DNA of 64,000 bases from Galerina marginata (lineage: Eukaryota; Basidiomycota; Agaricomycetes; Agaricales; Galerinaceae), in the NCBI GenBank assembly GCA_023014335.1, contig JAECYW010000021.1:682001-746000 (forward strand), read 5' to 3'. The notes beneath the pieces were generated by a model that worked only from the letters and a program-made list of their open reading frames with translations, was not told the DNA's origin and did no database searches. The translations under genes were made by a program, and so were the position numbers. Shown in pieces: positions 11,471 through 23,140 of the stretch (positions are counted from its first letter, which is position 1; each line of letters begins with the position of its first letter).

Positions 11471-12459
11471 GGTATGTACGCCCATGTAGTGTTCTCCGCA
11501 CCAGGCTGATGCTTTACTTTAGGAAATCACGAAAACTTAGTATAGTGGATGTAGTGTATATAACGAAGTTTGATAGTAACGGATCTGTCCAATGTGCGGT
11601 TCCCTTGTTGAATGATCTGAAAGTGGGTTTTTTTGCCTCTGATCATGCCCGAAAGCTGATGTATGTATACAAGCCACTCTAGACGATGCATTGCCTGCTC
11701 TTTCCATGGGCTCTTCTATGGCCGAAATGTTTTCGACATGCATGGTACTTCCCAATCAATGCCGTTATGACATAGCCTGAAGAGTGCCTGTAGGCGAATG
11801 GCCAGCTTGAGCAGCAACCTGACAGATATTGCTACACCGTACGTGGATCTTTAACCGCAGCTTGTGTTCCCTCCCTCCTGTTCGCTGGAAACAGCAGCGG
11901 ACAGGAAGTTGGGATAGTCTCCACTATATTTCTTCTCTTAGACTTTTCGCATCCAGGTATGCAACATTTACCCGGTTGGATTGGTCAAGATCTCCATGAA
12001 ACTGGTAACGGTTCTTGCCCATTTTTCCTGATCCTTTGAACTGTAAGCCGTAAACCCTTCATCATGTTGAAGTTTGATCTTCATGCCCGTGGTCCAACCC
12101 TTTAGGCTTTAACAACGATATGGTATTGCCTCTTATATATTACATGGCTTCTGAAGGTTGGAATTGTATCTGCCGACAAGCCATTCGTGTTTGCACCGGG
12201 GTAGCCCTCTGCAGCACCCGAATATGCGCCAGTCCAGCTGGATCGAAAAAATATATCATCTGCAAAACGTCAATTTGAGGGCAACCCAAATAGGCACTGC
12301 CATGTGCAAGTCGGCAGCTTGATAGTTGGCACTCCCGTACTCAGAATTCGGTGGGCTGTAGGCAGTATAAGGATGGCCCGTCATCATCGGTGTCGTTTTC
12401 CAGCTTCTCGTTGGCGGGTTTGTACTGAAATACCCTCTACAGCACGTAATTCATGCCGC

Positions 12460-12792
12460 TCAATTCAAGCAACTCTGGGCGCGTTGGCAGGTCGTGTCTA
12501 TTTCATCCAAGGCGTCTTCTTCAAATTTGGCCCAGTCTATCCGGAAACGTTGAAGATCCTGTCGGACACCGTCACCACTCCGTCGGTCCAATTCATCTGA
12601 AAACGAGACGTAAAAGTCATATAGGACTTCGATGGGGTCAGGCAGGTTGTACAGATCGATTGGGAACGGCGCGGTGCCATGGCCGTCACGGTGTTGGAAA
12701 CACCACTGCCAGTGGGATGGCTCAATCGCCCGCGTATAGGCAAACCTGACTCGTTTATTGGCAGAAATGTGCCGCCGGAGTGCTTCCTTTTC
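12460..12792 (-). pseudogene. C-terminal gene fragment (HWQWCFQHRDGHGTAP), left arm
   Basis: A minus-strand open frame of about 110 codons ends at a TGA at 12460. It contains EPSHWQWCFQHRDGHG, PFPIDLYNLPDPIEVLYDF and an acidic C-terminus (WAKFEEDALDEIDTTCQ). The composition is protein-like rather than random. An in-frame TAA immediately upstream (about 12795) and another frame beyond it show the 5' part is missing or spliced in a way I cannot resolve. Function is unknown. The inverted copy is at 57462-57794. Confidence 0.4.
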
Positions 12793-13008
12793 TTAGCAGG
12801 TGCTTGTGGATGAGGTCGAAGTATGGTTGGCCCGCGTTGCTAGAGCCCACGTCGTCAACTTTTCCTGCCTTTAGCTCTCGTGCTACTGGCTGCATCAACA
12901 TACATAGTACGTACCTTCATATAATCCCCCCCTTGGCTAATATTTGCCCCTCGCGCAGCACTAAGGGCGTGTGTAAGGATCAGAAGCTCTCGAGCCTACT
13001 TTCAACGT

Positions 13009-13356
13009 ATGCTGGAGCTGCGGCGAGGAAAGCGCGATGGCGCGATGGAATGCACATGCTGCGGGTCACCGACGGCCAGGAGCTCTCCAGTCCTGGGATA
13101 CACTGCAGTGTGTACCGAATGCGTGGCGCCTTTTCAACCTCTTCCTCGCCTCTTTTGGTCTAAAACTTCTCATTATAGAGGCCTGGGCACGTTCGCTATT
13201 GACAAAGAACGTAAGTTTAGCCCCAGACAGATGTCAGCTACAGCGCTGATCGCCGTCCTCTTCGAGCTCAGCAGGTTCCTTTGCCTGCAACGCCCGCGAA
13301 CTCATGGCTTAGATTCGACGGCCTCCTCCAGGAAGGCGTCAGTCGCGAAGAACTGA
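13009..13356 (+). CDS. Hypothetical ORF with paired cysteines (115 codons)
   Basis: The frame contains MECTCCGSP followed about 20 residues later by VCTECV, a spacing that could form a small zinc ribbon. It may be one exon of a larger gene, since a GTAAGT donor follows near 13210. It is preserved in the right arm (56898-57245, minus). The evidence is weak and it may be chance. Confidence 0.2.
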   Translation: MLELRRGKRDGAMECTCCGSPTARSSPVLGYTAVCTECVAPFQPLPRLFWSKTSHYRGLGTFAIDKERKFSPRQMSATALIAVLFELSRFLCLQRPRTHGLDSTASSRKASVAKN

Positions 13357-13919
13357 GCGACCTCGCAGCGGACCTATTGTCGCCCCGCCTTCTATGCTGG
13401 CTCTGTTTGCACTGGGATAGCCCTTTGCAAACCTTTCTGTGCCGTTACCCTTTTCTCTACGTCACCGTCTATACTTGAGCAGCCCTCTGCTGTCTTCTGT
13501 GCACCGTTTCCGGTCCGTCGTGCTCCTGATGAGCCATTCCGATTTTCCCGGCCCTCTATTCGTGCCTCCTGTGGAACCCAGCGTCCTCCGCTTGGCAGTA
13601 TCGTCTTTAATTGCCCTCATGCATGGCCTCAGCCTGTTTCCGCCGCGGATTCAAAAGCTATCTTAGCTATGTCTCTTTTCCTTCTGCATTTGTCTCGACA
13701 GCACCCCTATTTCTACACCTTCTAGAACTTTTGGCCTCCGTAACTCGAACTCGTGAAGCAGCTCGTACCGGCGTATACTCTGTCCGACTTACTGAACTTC
13801 CGCTGCCCCCCCTTATACACTCCGTACGTGCCTCGTGATCATTCGATGAATATGAACATAGCCGTCTTATTTAGGTCATCATCGACGGCTGGGTTTGGTA
13901 TACCTTGCACCACTGTCAA

Positions 13920-14764
13920 ACGTTGTCGACGAAAAGGCCAATAAGGTACTCTGATCGTCTCGCACCCGCCACGTCCTCGTCAGCCCCGAATACGCACCTC
14001 AGGCTCCCAATCATTGCCTCGAGCCCTTTAGTTAGGACAGGCTTATCCCTGATGGCTTGGCGACACTCTGGACATGGGAAGTGGAAGACGGTTTCGGGAC
14101 CAACATGCTCCTCGACAGCCGAACGCAGAGACGGTTGAGTTCGTGTCTAGATTTGGGTATGCATATCTTTCGGCTGCTGGCGCAATGAATGCCACGGAAA
14201 CTTTCGAGCTTGTCCTTCAGGCTGGTAGTAAAGGCCTTGTGGAGATAACCCCCACAAAAAGTGTGGCCACACATGGTCTGAGATAGTCTGGCCTTTTGTG
14301 CGAATTGTAGGTCTTGAGACCTGTGTGGAAGGAGCAGTCATGGTTTGGCAGCAAATTCCACACTCCACCGCGGTCCAGAAACTTGCCTGAATCTGATGCT
14401 CATCGATTAGGCCTCCGTTCAATGACAAGAGAGCATCCATCGTGCCGCTTTCCAGCTTCTGTAGCGAACCCTTGGACACTCCTCCAGCTCCCCGAGCAAT
14501 ATGTTCTCTAGTACTTCTTTCAATAGAATCTTTGAAGCCTGAGCTTCACTGCAAGACGCTTGAAATATCGTCGATGAAGACCCCTATGCCTTGGTGGTAC
14601 TTTGCATTCACTTGACCCTCGTTCTCGTCGAATGGACCTTTGTCGCCTTGGTGAGTGGATCCGACCCTTGTGCCCATCGTGGGGTCGGTTTGCGCATTCT
14701 GGTCCAAGAAAGCATGTTCAGTTTGCGAGGTACTAACGACTTGCGATCGACCCATTCGTCTCAC
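13920..14764 (-). pseudogene. RING-finger gene relic, left arm
   Basis: Minus-strand pieces resemble an agaricomycete RING-type (E3 ubiquitin ligase-like) protein. In order they are: an upstream segment with DQNAQTDPTMG; VECGICCQTM (first zinc pair); CGHTFCGGYLHKA (CxHxxC part); and FPCPECRQAIRDKPVLTKG (last CPxC pair). The pieces lie in three different frames and a TGA separates the first from the second. A working C3HC4 domain therefore cannot be translated. The mirror copy is at 55480-56324 on plus, with a few substitutions. Confidence 0.55.
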
Positions 14765-15359
14765 ATTTTCATGCTGTTCTCCACTACCTCCTAAACACCA
14801 CTGCCCGTCCTCGTCCTTTGTTATCTTCCGTTTTGGCGTTGGTCGTTGACCTACATATCTCGCTGCCTTGCCTTTGGTGACACCGTTGCCACAACTTCAA
14901 GTTGTTTGCTAATCTTGGTCTCTCGTCAGTGGCGGTAGTACTTCAACTGCTGGACGTGCGTATGCGTATATAAAACTCTTCCCAACCCGCTGAGACTTAA
15001 GCCGTCTGCAGACTTGTGTTCGGTTCTCCTCCCCTCCCTTTTGAGGTGAATTTATGACAGTTCGTACAATTTTTTGAGCCAATTTTGATTTCTTTTCAAC
15101 CGTTCAATAGTTGGTAATCAACAAAGCGCTCACGCTTGGAGTAGATTCAGCAGAACCAATACGGTTGTGGGTATTTGATAAAGCGTCAATAATAAGGAAA
15201 ACAAGGTTATCTTGTATCTAGTAGATCTCTACATATTAATGACATGTACTCTGGTGTGAGAACTTTTGGGAGGCGCGTCCAGGTAAGGAATGCGAGAGAG
15301 AATGTTGCTGCTATATTAACGTTTAGGTTTGAAGCTACTTTTAGCAGAGGCTACGACGC

Positions 15360-15680
15360 CTACTTCGGTACGTAAATCAACCAAGAGAATAGGAAAAAGC
15401 AAAAAATAATAGCAAGTGAAACGAGAAGGTGGGTTGGCCATGAATAGCTACTTATTTGCCCATGAAGAAAACTCAGAAGGACTTGAGTGATGTGTACTGA
15501 AGGTTTGCCATTAACGGTGTCATTAGCAGTGAAAATCGGCTTCGATTTTGTCAACAGAGACTGCAAATCGCCTGCCATCTCGGCTAGACCCCCCGTCGCA
15601 GACGTTCCGCCATCGTTATCGACGCCGAGTCCGTCTGTAGCCTGTCCTTTCTGCTGCCAGGGCGTGAACCGTCCATAGCT
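15360..15680 (-). CDS. 3' part of a tail-anchored membrane protein (left arm)
   Basis: The minus-strand frame ends with a soluble Gly/Asp-rich stretch (GVDNDGGTSATGG, MAGDLQSLLTKSK). It then has a strongly hydrophobic segment LLVSLAIIFCFFLFSWLIYV and stops two residues later (PK). A single C-terminal membrane helix with almost nothing after it is the pattern of tail-anchored proteins. The frame is open to about 15680 but the true start or upstream exons cannot be placed. The mirror copy is at 54564-54884. Confidence 0.4.
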   Translation of the reverse strand, partial: SYGRFTPWQQKGQATDGLGVDNDGGTSATGGLAEMAGDLQSLLTKSKPIFTANDTVNGKPSVHITQVLLSFLHGQISSYSWPTHLLVSLAIIFCFFLFSWLIYVPK

Positions 15681-15811
15681 TGTAGGCCGTCGGCATCCAC
15701 GTCAACACACGCGCTGTCAAAGTCTGCCTTCGAGAGCCACATTGCCAGCTACGTGGCCGAGTACAAGAAGATCTATTCGAGCTTCCGTCGTGCGATTAGT
15801 ACACACTGTAC

Positions 15812-16433
15812 TGTCCAATATAATATTATATATAAATACTCGGATAAAAAGGACGAAAAATTCACAACCCACCTCATTGTCGTGAGCAGCTAAATTTAAC
15901 AGCCTTCAAGTTCGAAAAGATTTGTGTCGAGTAGATTCTAAAATGTGAGTTGCGAATAAAACGCGACTTTCAAGGGCTTCCCGAGAAATGTCTTGTTGAA
16001 CATCGCCGCTGAACGCTGTGCTTTGAAGGGTGGCCAAAGAAAGTAGACATTCGCATCGAAGCGAGAACGCAAGATCAGTCTAAGACGATGACGCTGGAAA
16101 GAGCGAGGTACGTTATTTGGTTCAACCTCCTCTGCCAAACACGCTGGCTCTTGTTGTCGACTCGCACACCAATCACACACCATTGCACCAATATGTACCA
16201 CACTTCCATCCGACATCGTCTTTGCTGGACCTGCGTCGGGATAGCCCTTTGCAGGTTCTCTGTATTATTTCTCTATTCTCTACGCTGCCTTCTACACCTG
16301 TATAGATCTCTGCTTCCAACTGGGTACATGTTCCCACTGGCAGTCAGCGTGTTGCATGTTTCTCCGTCGCTGAACGTCGTCTCCAGCTTTTCTTTTTTCT
16401 CTCGTTCCTTGTCAGCCATTCCGGCTTCGGTAT
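15812..16433 (+). repeat. Dispersed 1.6-kb repeat, copy B (3' truncated)
   Basis: It starts TGTCCAATATAAT with the AT-rich leader and TATATAAATA, then matches copies C and D until GGCTTCGGTAT at 16433, where unrelated sequence begins. The truncation coincides exactly with the inner end of the large inverted duplication. It holds one copy of the palindromic motif (about 16231). Confidence 0.9.
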
Positions 16434-17140
16434 GCAGCATACTGTCGGGGCTTACGTTATCGAGGTTGCGGGATCTTGGACAAACACTCTGACTTGGGCT
16501 TCCTTTTCTAAACGTATTCAACTTTGCTATATGTATATTTATATCTTCTAATCTTCTAGACGTTCAACAACTGCGAGTTCAAACTCACTGTTCATCGAAA
16601 ATTTCTGAAGACATGACTTCAACATGAGCTCTCATGAGCTCGCACTAAGCTCAGAATCCCCTCTCAAGCTGCATAGATCAACAGAGCTTTATACCTCTGT
16701 TGATTTCAGTTCTTTTATTGACCTTGGCAGGTGTAAGGGAGACCTCATAGAAGCAACAAACTGAACGCTGGTATGTAAGAAAGGGAAGGAGGTTTAAAGA
16801 GTCATGATAATAGCAAAGTGACATAATAAGAAGAATATAATCATACGAAGAGAAGACTTTTCCTCCATCTTCCCGTACATTCTGCACAGCCACCGTGTGA
16901 CCTCTGACATCACTTTCGAGCGCAACTGTCCTCCGCCTTCGAGCACTTTCGCGCACACACTCCTCAACGCGCCCTTCACGCTGAGGGGTGCTGGAAGGTC
17001 GTCGAGAGCCGTAGTGACTCCGTGAATGAGAAAGTGCAGTTGGTAGTCTTGTGCATCGTCTAACCCCATTTTATCTAAATATGAGATAAAAATAAGTACA
17101 TGCATATTTGCTTCGCGGTAATCCAATGATCAAGGTTTGG
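16434..17140. other. Intergenic, nothing recognised
   Basis: Unique sequence between the end of the left arm and the kinase-like gene. Minus-strand open frames of about 90-110 codons exist but show no recognisable domain, and probably represent 3' UTR and chance frames. Confidence 0.4.
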
Positions 17141-19279
17141 CTACAAGCTTGGGTTTCCGCGTGGGCAAGATTCAGGCCAGTCCTCCATCCAATCCTCCAC
17201 TAACAGTGAGTCATGATTTTCCGTCATAACCATTGATACTGTATCGTTGGTAGTCATTCCCAGGCCCTTCAGGTAGTGGGTTTTAGGGAGCTTGCGGTTT
17301 CCGTAGTCGGGGTAGCGAGTGACCTGACCTGCCACACCTGACAAGCCAAAGGCGATTACTTTCAGAATTGCCTTGTCATTGTGTTTCGCGAGTGAGCCAT
17401 CATTGTTGACATTGATCATGAGGTGAATTGGTTCCAAAGCTCCATGGACAAAGTTCTTTTCCTTGAGCACATTGAGGACTTCGTCAATGCTGGATTTGAT
17501 GGTCTCCTTTTCAGCCAGCGCTTGCTCAGGGTAGTTTATGCCAAAGTCCTTGAGTGTCAACCACCCTGACTGGTCTGCTACTGGAGGAGCAAGGTACTCC
17601 ATAAAAACCATGGCAAGAACATCATGTACGCGCTTGTGCCATCTCAATAACTTGGGTGCCAATCCCTTGTTACCAAGATACCTGTGGACGTCTCTCCCGT
17701 ATTGCCCCCCGTGATCAGCGTGTACAATCTTTATGATGTACCTTTTTGCAGACTTCATATTTGCGACGAGAGTGCTGTTTTTGTGCAAGAATTTCTTGAG
17801 CTGCCAGGAATCGTCTCGAAATTCCCCTAGATAGAGACGGTATGGCACGAGTGCTTTGACGATATTGGTACACGGGATAACACGGGGGTACGTTGGGTTG
17901 GTCATCCTGAGCAACGGAGGATCCTCACTAAAGTCATATGTGAACGAAGAAAGCGCGATTCGAGTATAAGTAGTGAGACTTACGACAGATCCAAGAGTGC
18001 AGTTTTTAAGGCGTAAAGTATTGTCGTCGCCTCGCGTTCGCTCTCATGGTGACGCTTAGCCACTAAATCGAGTGTAGCGAGCCCCTCAACAATTGGAGTC
18101 AACGGACTCGCGTGGCAGAAGCCACCGCTGATCGTCATCCAATACCCTGAAATTAGGTAAGATCAGTTAAAGGCGAGGAGGTCTAACGCACCACAGAGAG
18201 AGATTAGAAAGACAGGAGCGCCTGTCAAAGACACATCTTCCGTCGTGGGAGAGGCCAGGTATTCTTTATAATAACTCTGAAGCTTGAATGCGACCTCTGG
18301 GGGTTTCCCGGAGTCCACTAGGACCATGATGAGCGGTCGATCGGAGGGGAAACGGGTGCCCCTCAGGAAGTAGGTGGCATCAGGTTTTCCCAGACCTCGG
18401 GGATACTTGAGCCAGAAATACTTGTCGTCATTGGGGAAAATAACCTCCAGGCTTTCCAGTAGTTTATCAAGGCAAAGTAGACGCTCGTTCAGAAGTTGAG
18501 AAGTGGATCCGGTTAGATTCGACGCAGCCGTCAGGGCTCTATCCAAATCTGACGGGATGTTGCAGGCAGGAACTTTGAGAGGCCCCGCGAACATTTCATA
18601 AAGAAACTGACGAAATGCAGAGTGCATGAGTTCGAGAGGAGGAGGAGTGAGTTGGGACGAGGTCTTCCCGGTCTCGAATACGGACGGACCGTCGTCCTCT
18701 TTAACTACCAGTTGGCGTAGTGCTTCGAGTTGCTTGAACGTGGAATGAACTTCTGCCTGTCCCGGCGAGGACAGGTACTCCTCGATACCTTCAAGTCGAA
18801 AAGGGTTCTTCAGGGCAGAATCCAAGAAAATATCGTAATTGAGGAGTACCCGACGACTTTTGAGAGCCCGGCACCAAGGAACATTGTCACAAACCTGACC
18901 ATAGTTCCCCAAGATCACATCCAGAACGTCCTTCAACATTTGGATGTTAGATGGAGGTGGCTGACTTGCGAATAATTTAATTTTCTTGGGAGATCCTGGT
19001 TGTCCCTGCTCCGTGCGGGACCGCTTCTTCGAATTGGCGTCTAGTTCAGTCAATGGCTCCTTCGCAATAGCCAATAGGTGAGATTTATCTATCAATCTTA
19101 CGAATAGAAAAACAAACTTCTTTCCCCTTGTTATTCCGAGTGGTTAGTATCGGCATGGGCTCGAGCTGGTCAGCTTGACCTATAGGACTTCTCGAACCGA
19201 TTGAGTCCTCTTCGATTGAGTCCTCTTGAATTCTGTGTTTGACTAGGCTGGTCGACTCCACTTGAAGGTTGGATGACAT
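17141..19279 (-). CDS. Kinase-fold protein lacking catalytic aspartates (predicted pseudokinase)
   Basis: Four exons (19279-19102, 19040-18192, 18146-17984, 17927-17141) join through 61-, 45- and 56-nt GT-AG introns into one 658-residue frame. The N-terminal half has a basic nuclear-type patch (NSKKRSRTEQ) and a segment around PDATYFLRGTRFPSDRPL. This resembles the upstream domain of an expanded agaricomycete kinase-like family. The C-terminal half has a kinase fold: RYIIKIV (beta-3 lysine), YGRDVHRYL (helix C region), VFMEYL (hinge), FVHGALEPIHLMI (catalytic loop) and VIAFGLSGVAGQV (activation start). The family normally shows HGDLR..N and IDFDW here. The catalytic-loop Asp is Ala and the metal-binding Asp of the DFD motif is also Ala. 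Fold retained and catalysis lost is my inference. Substrate is unknown. Confidence 0.75.
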
Positions 19280-19281
19280 AG

Positions 19282-19800
19282 TTATGGAAAGGAGGTACGG
19301 AAAGTTGAAAGACTACGCGTACAGTGGGGAAAAACAAAAACGACGCTTTCAAACCTATGCCACACCCTTGTTCTTCTCCACAATCGGCAGACAAACAACA
19401 CTAGAAACCCACGGCGCCCGTGGATTTTCCACCATAGACTTTTGAGACTTTTAGGAAACAGGTGCCAGATCCACCGATCCAGGCTGTTGATTTTTGTTCG
19501 GTGATTCCCGAAACCCTGAACAGTGAAGTTCAATTTTTTTGGGGGCAGAGAACCCTTGCAAGCAAGGGGATTTAATTCCCGGCGCCCGCAGCAGGTTGAA
19601 TATTTTAAATATAAACTAGAGAAACAATTAGTAATTTAAGTATCGTACTAGATGCTACCCGTGGTCCGCACGATGCTGAAGTGTTATTCTCAAGTTATTT
19701 ACGATATGGTGTACATGAAATTGGAGTCATAATGATGAAGAGGGTGTATGTGTAGTTTGTGGAAGTGAGCACAGAACTGTGTTAGAACGAAGGGGTAGTT
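19282..19800. other. Upstream flank of the kinase-like gene; no gene seen
   Basis: Contains the probable promoter of the minus-strand gene at 17141-19279 and the 3' edge of the Plavaka relic. No supported coding region or strong structural repeat was found. Confidence 0.35.
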
Positions 19801-19801
19801 A

Positions 19802-20735
19802 CTAACCTAAGGGTGACAGGAGTAGGGTGTGGATCTGAGCGATGTGCTTGACGTCGTTCTTCCCCTTTAAGTTCTGGTTGATGCTCCTCCACCAGATTCG
19901 CCGCAGTCTCGGACAGGTCAGGTACGAAACGAAAATGTCCTTGGGTTCCCAATCTTTGTGTTCAACATCAACTCGGTGATGCTTATCCTTACTGTAACAA
20001 GAACACCTGCTACAGTAACGGTGATTGGAATGTCCAGCGCATTGAGAAAATTGCCGAGCAGCTGGCAGATCATTTACAGCTGCAGCCATTACATGTCACG
20101 ATAAGACCTTCCGGATGCTGGCAGTACGAGAAAAGCGAATACCTCGTTCCTGGGATGCAACAAAACTGTTGACAAGCGGGCGTATGTTGTGTTTGAGCTC
20201 CGTTGCTCGGTTCATTGGGACCAGGAATTGTAGCGATATACATGTTCTCTGATTTGTAATGAATGTCCAAAGGGAGGTTGAGACATGTGATGATACCGCA
20301 AGAGGCGCTGGCACCCCTCATCGCCTGGCCTTTAGCGTTGAAGTTGTCGACTTCGATTGCAAATAAGAGGCAAAATTGACCGAGGGGTCCGTCGACGAAG
20401 GGTCTGTCTCCATCTGGACCTTTGAACGTGTGTACGAATTCACCTTGGAGGACATCAGCAACGGTTGTCGGTGGCGCATCTCCCCGGTTGACGGAGTTCA
20501 TCACATCGTCGCAAGCAGCGTTGACCAGTTCCTCCAAGCTTTCGTGAGCCAATAACGAGCCCACATAGTCTTCCAATTTGGGATAAATAAAGGTCATTAG
20601 CGGCTGGGATCGTCCATCAGGAAGGGTTTCGAGCAGTTTAGTTGTCCAAGTCGTGTCAGTGTCTGGATTGTTGGTGCACTCTTCGGGATAGATTGGCTTT
20701 TGTCGATGGCACAGGTCGTGCGGAATAAGTATCAC
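19802..20735 (-). pseudogene. Plavaka-type DNA transposase relic
   Basis: Minus-strand pieces match the Plavaka transposases common in agaricomycetes. Landmarks are GQFCLLFAIEVDNFNAKG, RGASASCGIITCLNLPLDI, KSENMYIATIPGPNEPSNGA, IRPLVNSFVAS and the cysteine-rich HRYCSRCSCYSKDKHH. At least two frameshifts break it (near 20200 and near 20090). Only the part upstream of the main catalytic region remains. No terminal inverted repeats or target duplication are seen, so it is a dead internal fragment. Confidence 0.75.
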
Positions 20736-21083
20736 CCGAATTCAAGTGATATTTATCAACGAAAAACCTAGATCAGACCGTCTAAGAGGGGAAAAAAAAT
20801 TCAGCAGGCGACAGGGAGCATTGGCGAGTAGGCGTACCTTAACTAGGCGCGAGGGTCTTGAATGAGCGTGAATGGAGACAGAGAAGGCATTTCTTCAGAC
20901 CGACATCAGTTGTTCAGAGCGGAGGGGTTATCTTGACTGTGCAAGAGGGTCACTCAACGAGCTTGGAGGCGGGAAATCCGTTCATCGGACCTGTCCAGAT
21001 GAAGGGTGCTTGGTGGTGGGCCAGAGACGAAGGCGGGTCTGATTAAACTGACGAGTTGTCAGCCGTAAAAGCGGAGCAGCTGC

Positions 21084-22420
21084 TTAAAGGAGGCGGTGGA
21101 ATAATAATAAGTATTTATGCGATATACGGGGGGCGACAAGGACTGCCGAGGGAACAGCTATTGAAGCGGTTGGTGCAGGTTCCTCAGCAGACGGTGCCTC
21201 AGCCTCGTCTTCATATTGGTAGTAGATTTCCTTGACGTTTTCCGAGTGGAAAAGATTGGCGCATGTCATGCTGACCGATCCATGTTGTGACTCGTAATTG
21301 GCCTTCAGAGTGTGAATAGCCATGCCTGTCAGCGTTGGAGAGAGCCTGAGCTCGATGAGGCGTTCGAAGTTGAAGGAAGTGAAGAGGGGATCATGAGTTT
21401 CAATTGAACGAACGGGCGATGCAAACTGGTAAGCGAGAAGTTCAACGAGGATAATGTACGCAAGCTGTTCACGATTCTCCGTGCTTGCCCACTTCTCATC
21501 TTCCCATTTCCTGAGCACTTGGTCGAGCCTGGGGGATGACGTTTGGTCGTAGATAACCTGTGCGTGTTCGCGGGAGACCTGGAAGTGCTTGGCGATGAGA
21601 TTGGGGATGTATTTGCCGACGAGCATGTCAGGGTTAAGGTGGGTGGCGTTGGTCTTCTTCGATAGGTCTGGAGATATCTTAGGAACAGAATGCCATACCA
21701 AACAGAATTTGGAAACTTACAAGCACGGAATAGAAGGACGCCTGGCCAGAGATAGTGAGAATGGAATGGTACATCAATACCGGGGAGAGGGATGGTCGCA
21801 AAGCCACATTCCAACTTGATATAACCTTCGGTCTTTTGCTATTCCTGGACTTTCTCGAAACAAGACTTCACAACGTCTGAAAGCATTTCTTTGACCTTGA
21901 CCGTGTAGGTTTCAGTCAACTAAGATTTGGTTAGCCCATCTTCTGAATATCAGAACTGTTAAAAGTGACATAGCTTGGCAATGTCAATTTTCTGAAATTT
22001 TGGGTATGTAGTTCAGGACACTTGCCATTGTTTGCGGAGCCAGAAATTCTCCAGCACAAACATATTTCTGACCCTAAAATCAAAAATCTGTTAGTGTGAA
22101 TATCAACATGCAAACAGCACGTCACACATTAATGTTGTAGTTGACAATCAAGGAGGGATCCAGAGATGGTGGCAATGGTATCAACGACCTCACAGAGAGC
22201 GGCATCGCCGAAATTCGGGGAAATACGACTGGGGTTGACAGCACACACATGGCATAGTTAGGCCCTCAGAATCACGTTCAGCGGCGCGCTGCATGGTATT
22301 AGTAATACCACGATAAAATACGACGTCGACGAGGGCGGAGATATGGAGAACGCCGGCGATCGAAGCAAGGGCCGAATATTCCCCGAGGGGGCGCCTCTCG
22401 TCTGTTGATAACGATGACAG
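21084..22420 (-). pseudogene. Fungal type I fatty acid synthase fragment (transferase domain / beta-alpha junction)
   Basis: The minus strand carries family signatures in order. They are LGEYSALASIAGVLHISALV (malonyl/palmitoyl transferase, about 22390), VNPSRISPNFGDAAL (about 22220), KYVCAGEFLAPQTMASVLNY (about 22050), IPLPGIDVPFHSHYLWPG (about 21790), PDMLVGKYIPNLIAKHF (about 21600), LAYIILVELLAYQFASPVR (about 21430) and KEIYYQYEDEAEAPSAEEPA (about 21220). The last sits where basidiomycete single-chain FAS passes from beta to alpha just before the acyl carrier domain. The active-site GHSLG is not present; only its LGEYSALAS tail remains. An in-frame TAG replaces a Gln codon near 21837, a GT dinucleotide is inserted near 22245, and further frame changes occur. 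It is a non-functional relic. Confidence 0.8.
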
Positions 22421-22489
22421 AGTCCCAGGGCCCTTCTGAGCCCGATCCACCAGTTGGACCAGATCGGGGCCTCCTCCGGTATCTCTTTC

Positions 22490-23140
22490 AAGGATGTCAA
22501 CAGAGGCGTAGTCGAATATATATATGGATTTCGAAGAGATACAGAATCCAGCAGATTTGACTCTGCTGAACAAGCGTCGTTCCAACCTCGATGAACAAGT
22601 TATGGTGGAACGATGGCAGCTCTCTGCTGAAGATGTCTAGTATATATATAGATGTTATAGATGGATCGGAGACGAAGTTGATTCGAAACAGGTCGTTGGA
22701 CGGGTGGAAAATCGATGGCGCAGTTAAATCGTCTTTCCATTTCGGTATTTGACTCATGAATTGCAACTTCAGGCAAGGTATATATATAACCCAGCTGGAA
22801 CGAGCGTCAGAGATGGCAGGAAGCAACGGAGCGTTTGATAGTACATACCTTGAGCACTTCTCCAAGGTCTCTTATCTCATTATAAACGAAGTCGTCTATC
22901 GAGAAATCAACCTAGCACTCTTCAGCGATACGTACACTGAGAACAAGAGATGGAATCTTACGGGTGCCAATTTCATTTCATTAAATTTCCATTTTATTTT
23001 TTAGAGACTGCTTGAGGACAGAGGTTCCTTCAGTTGCCTTGAGCCATTCAGAACGGCGTCCATGCAGGTAGGATGAACCAAATGAAGTAGTCCCGCTAGA
23101 GGAAGCTTTCGAAGCGTCTTGACGATGAATGGCCATCGTT
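22490..23140 (-). CDS. Unassigned minus-strand coding-like segments
   Basis: Two weakly supported pieces. A 51-codon frame from an ATG at 23136 to a TAA at 22981 begins MAIHRQDASKASSSG and contains GRRSEWLKATEGTSVLKQSL. Next to it, VDFSIDDFVYNEIRDLGEVL can splice through a GTATGTACT intron to FMSQIPKWKDDLTAPSIF, giving a further frame down to 22497. The junctions look real but the overall gene cannot be assembled with confidence and I do not recognise the protein. Confidence 0.3.

Larger units (their letters stand above)
8693..16433 (+). repeat. Left arm of a ~7.75-kb inverted duplication
   Basis: The whole segment recurs as reverse complement at 53811-61562. The arms agree over their full length apart from scattered single-base differences and one 10-base block (TCTAGAACCG) present only in the right arm near 56682. 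The outer junction is within GTTGGAT (8693-8699 and 61556-61562). The inner junction is at 16433/53811, inside a copy of the dispersed repeat. The arm contains repeat copy A, a small intact gene, four gene fragments and the start of repeat copy B. Confidence 0.93.

Noticed and set aside
9184..13495. Regularly recurring motif as a CRISPR array
   Set aside because: Spacing is irregular (about 60 to 2200 bp), the surrounding sequence is eukaryotic and intron-bearing, and no cas genes are present.
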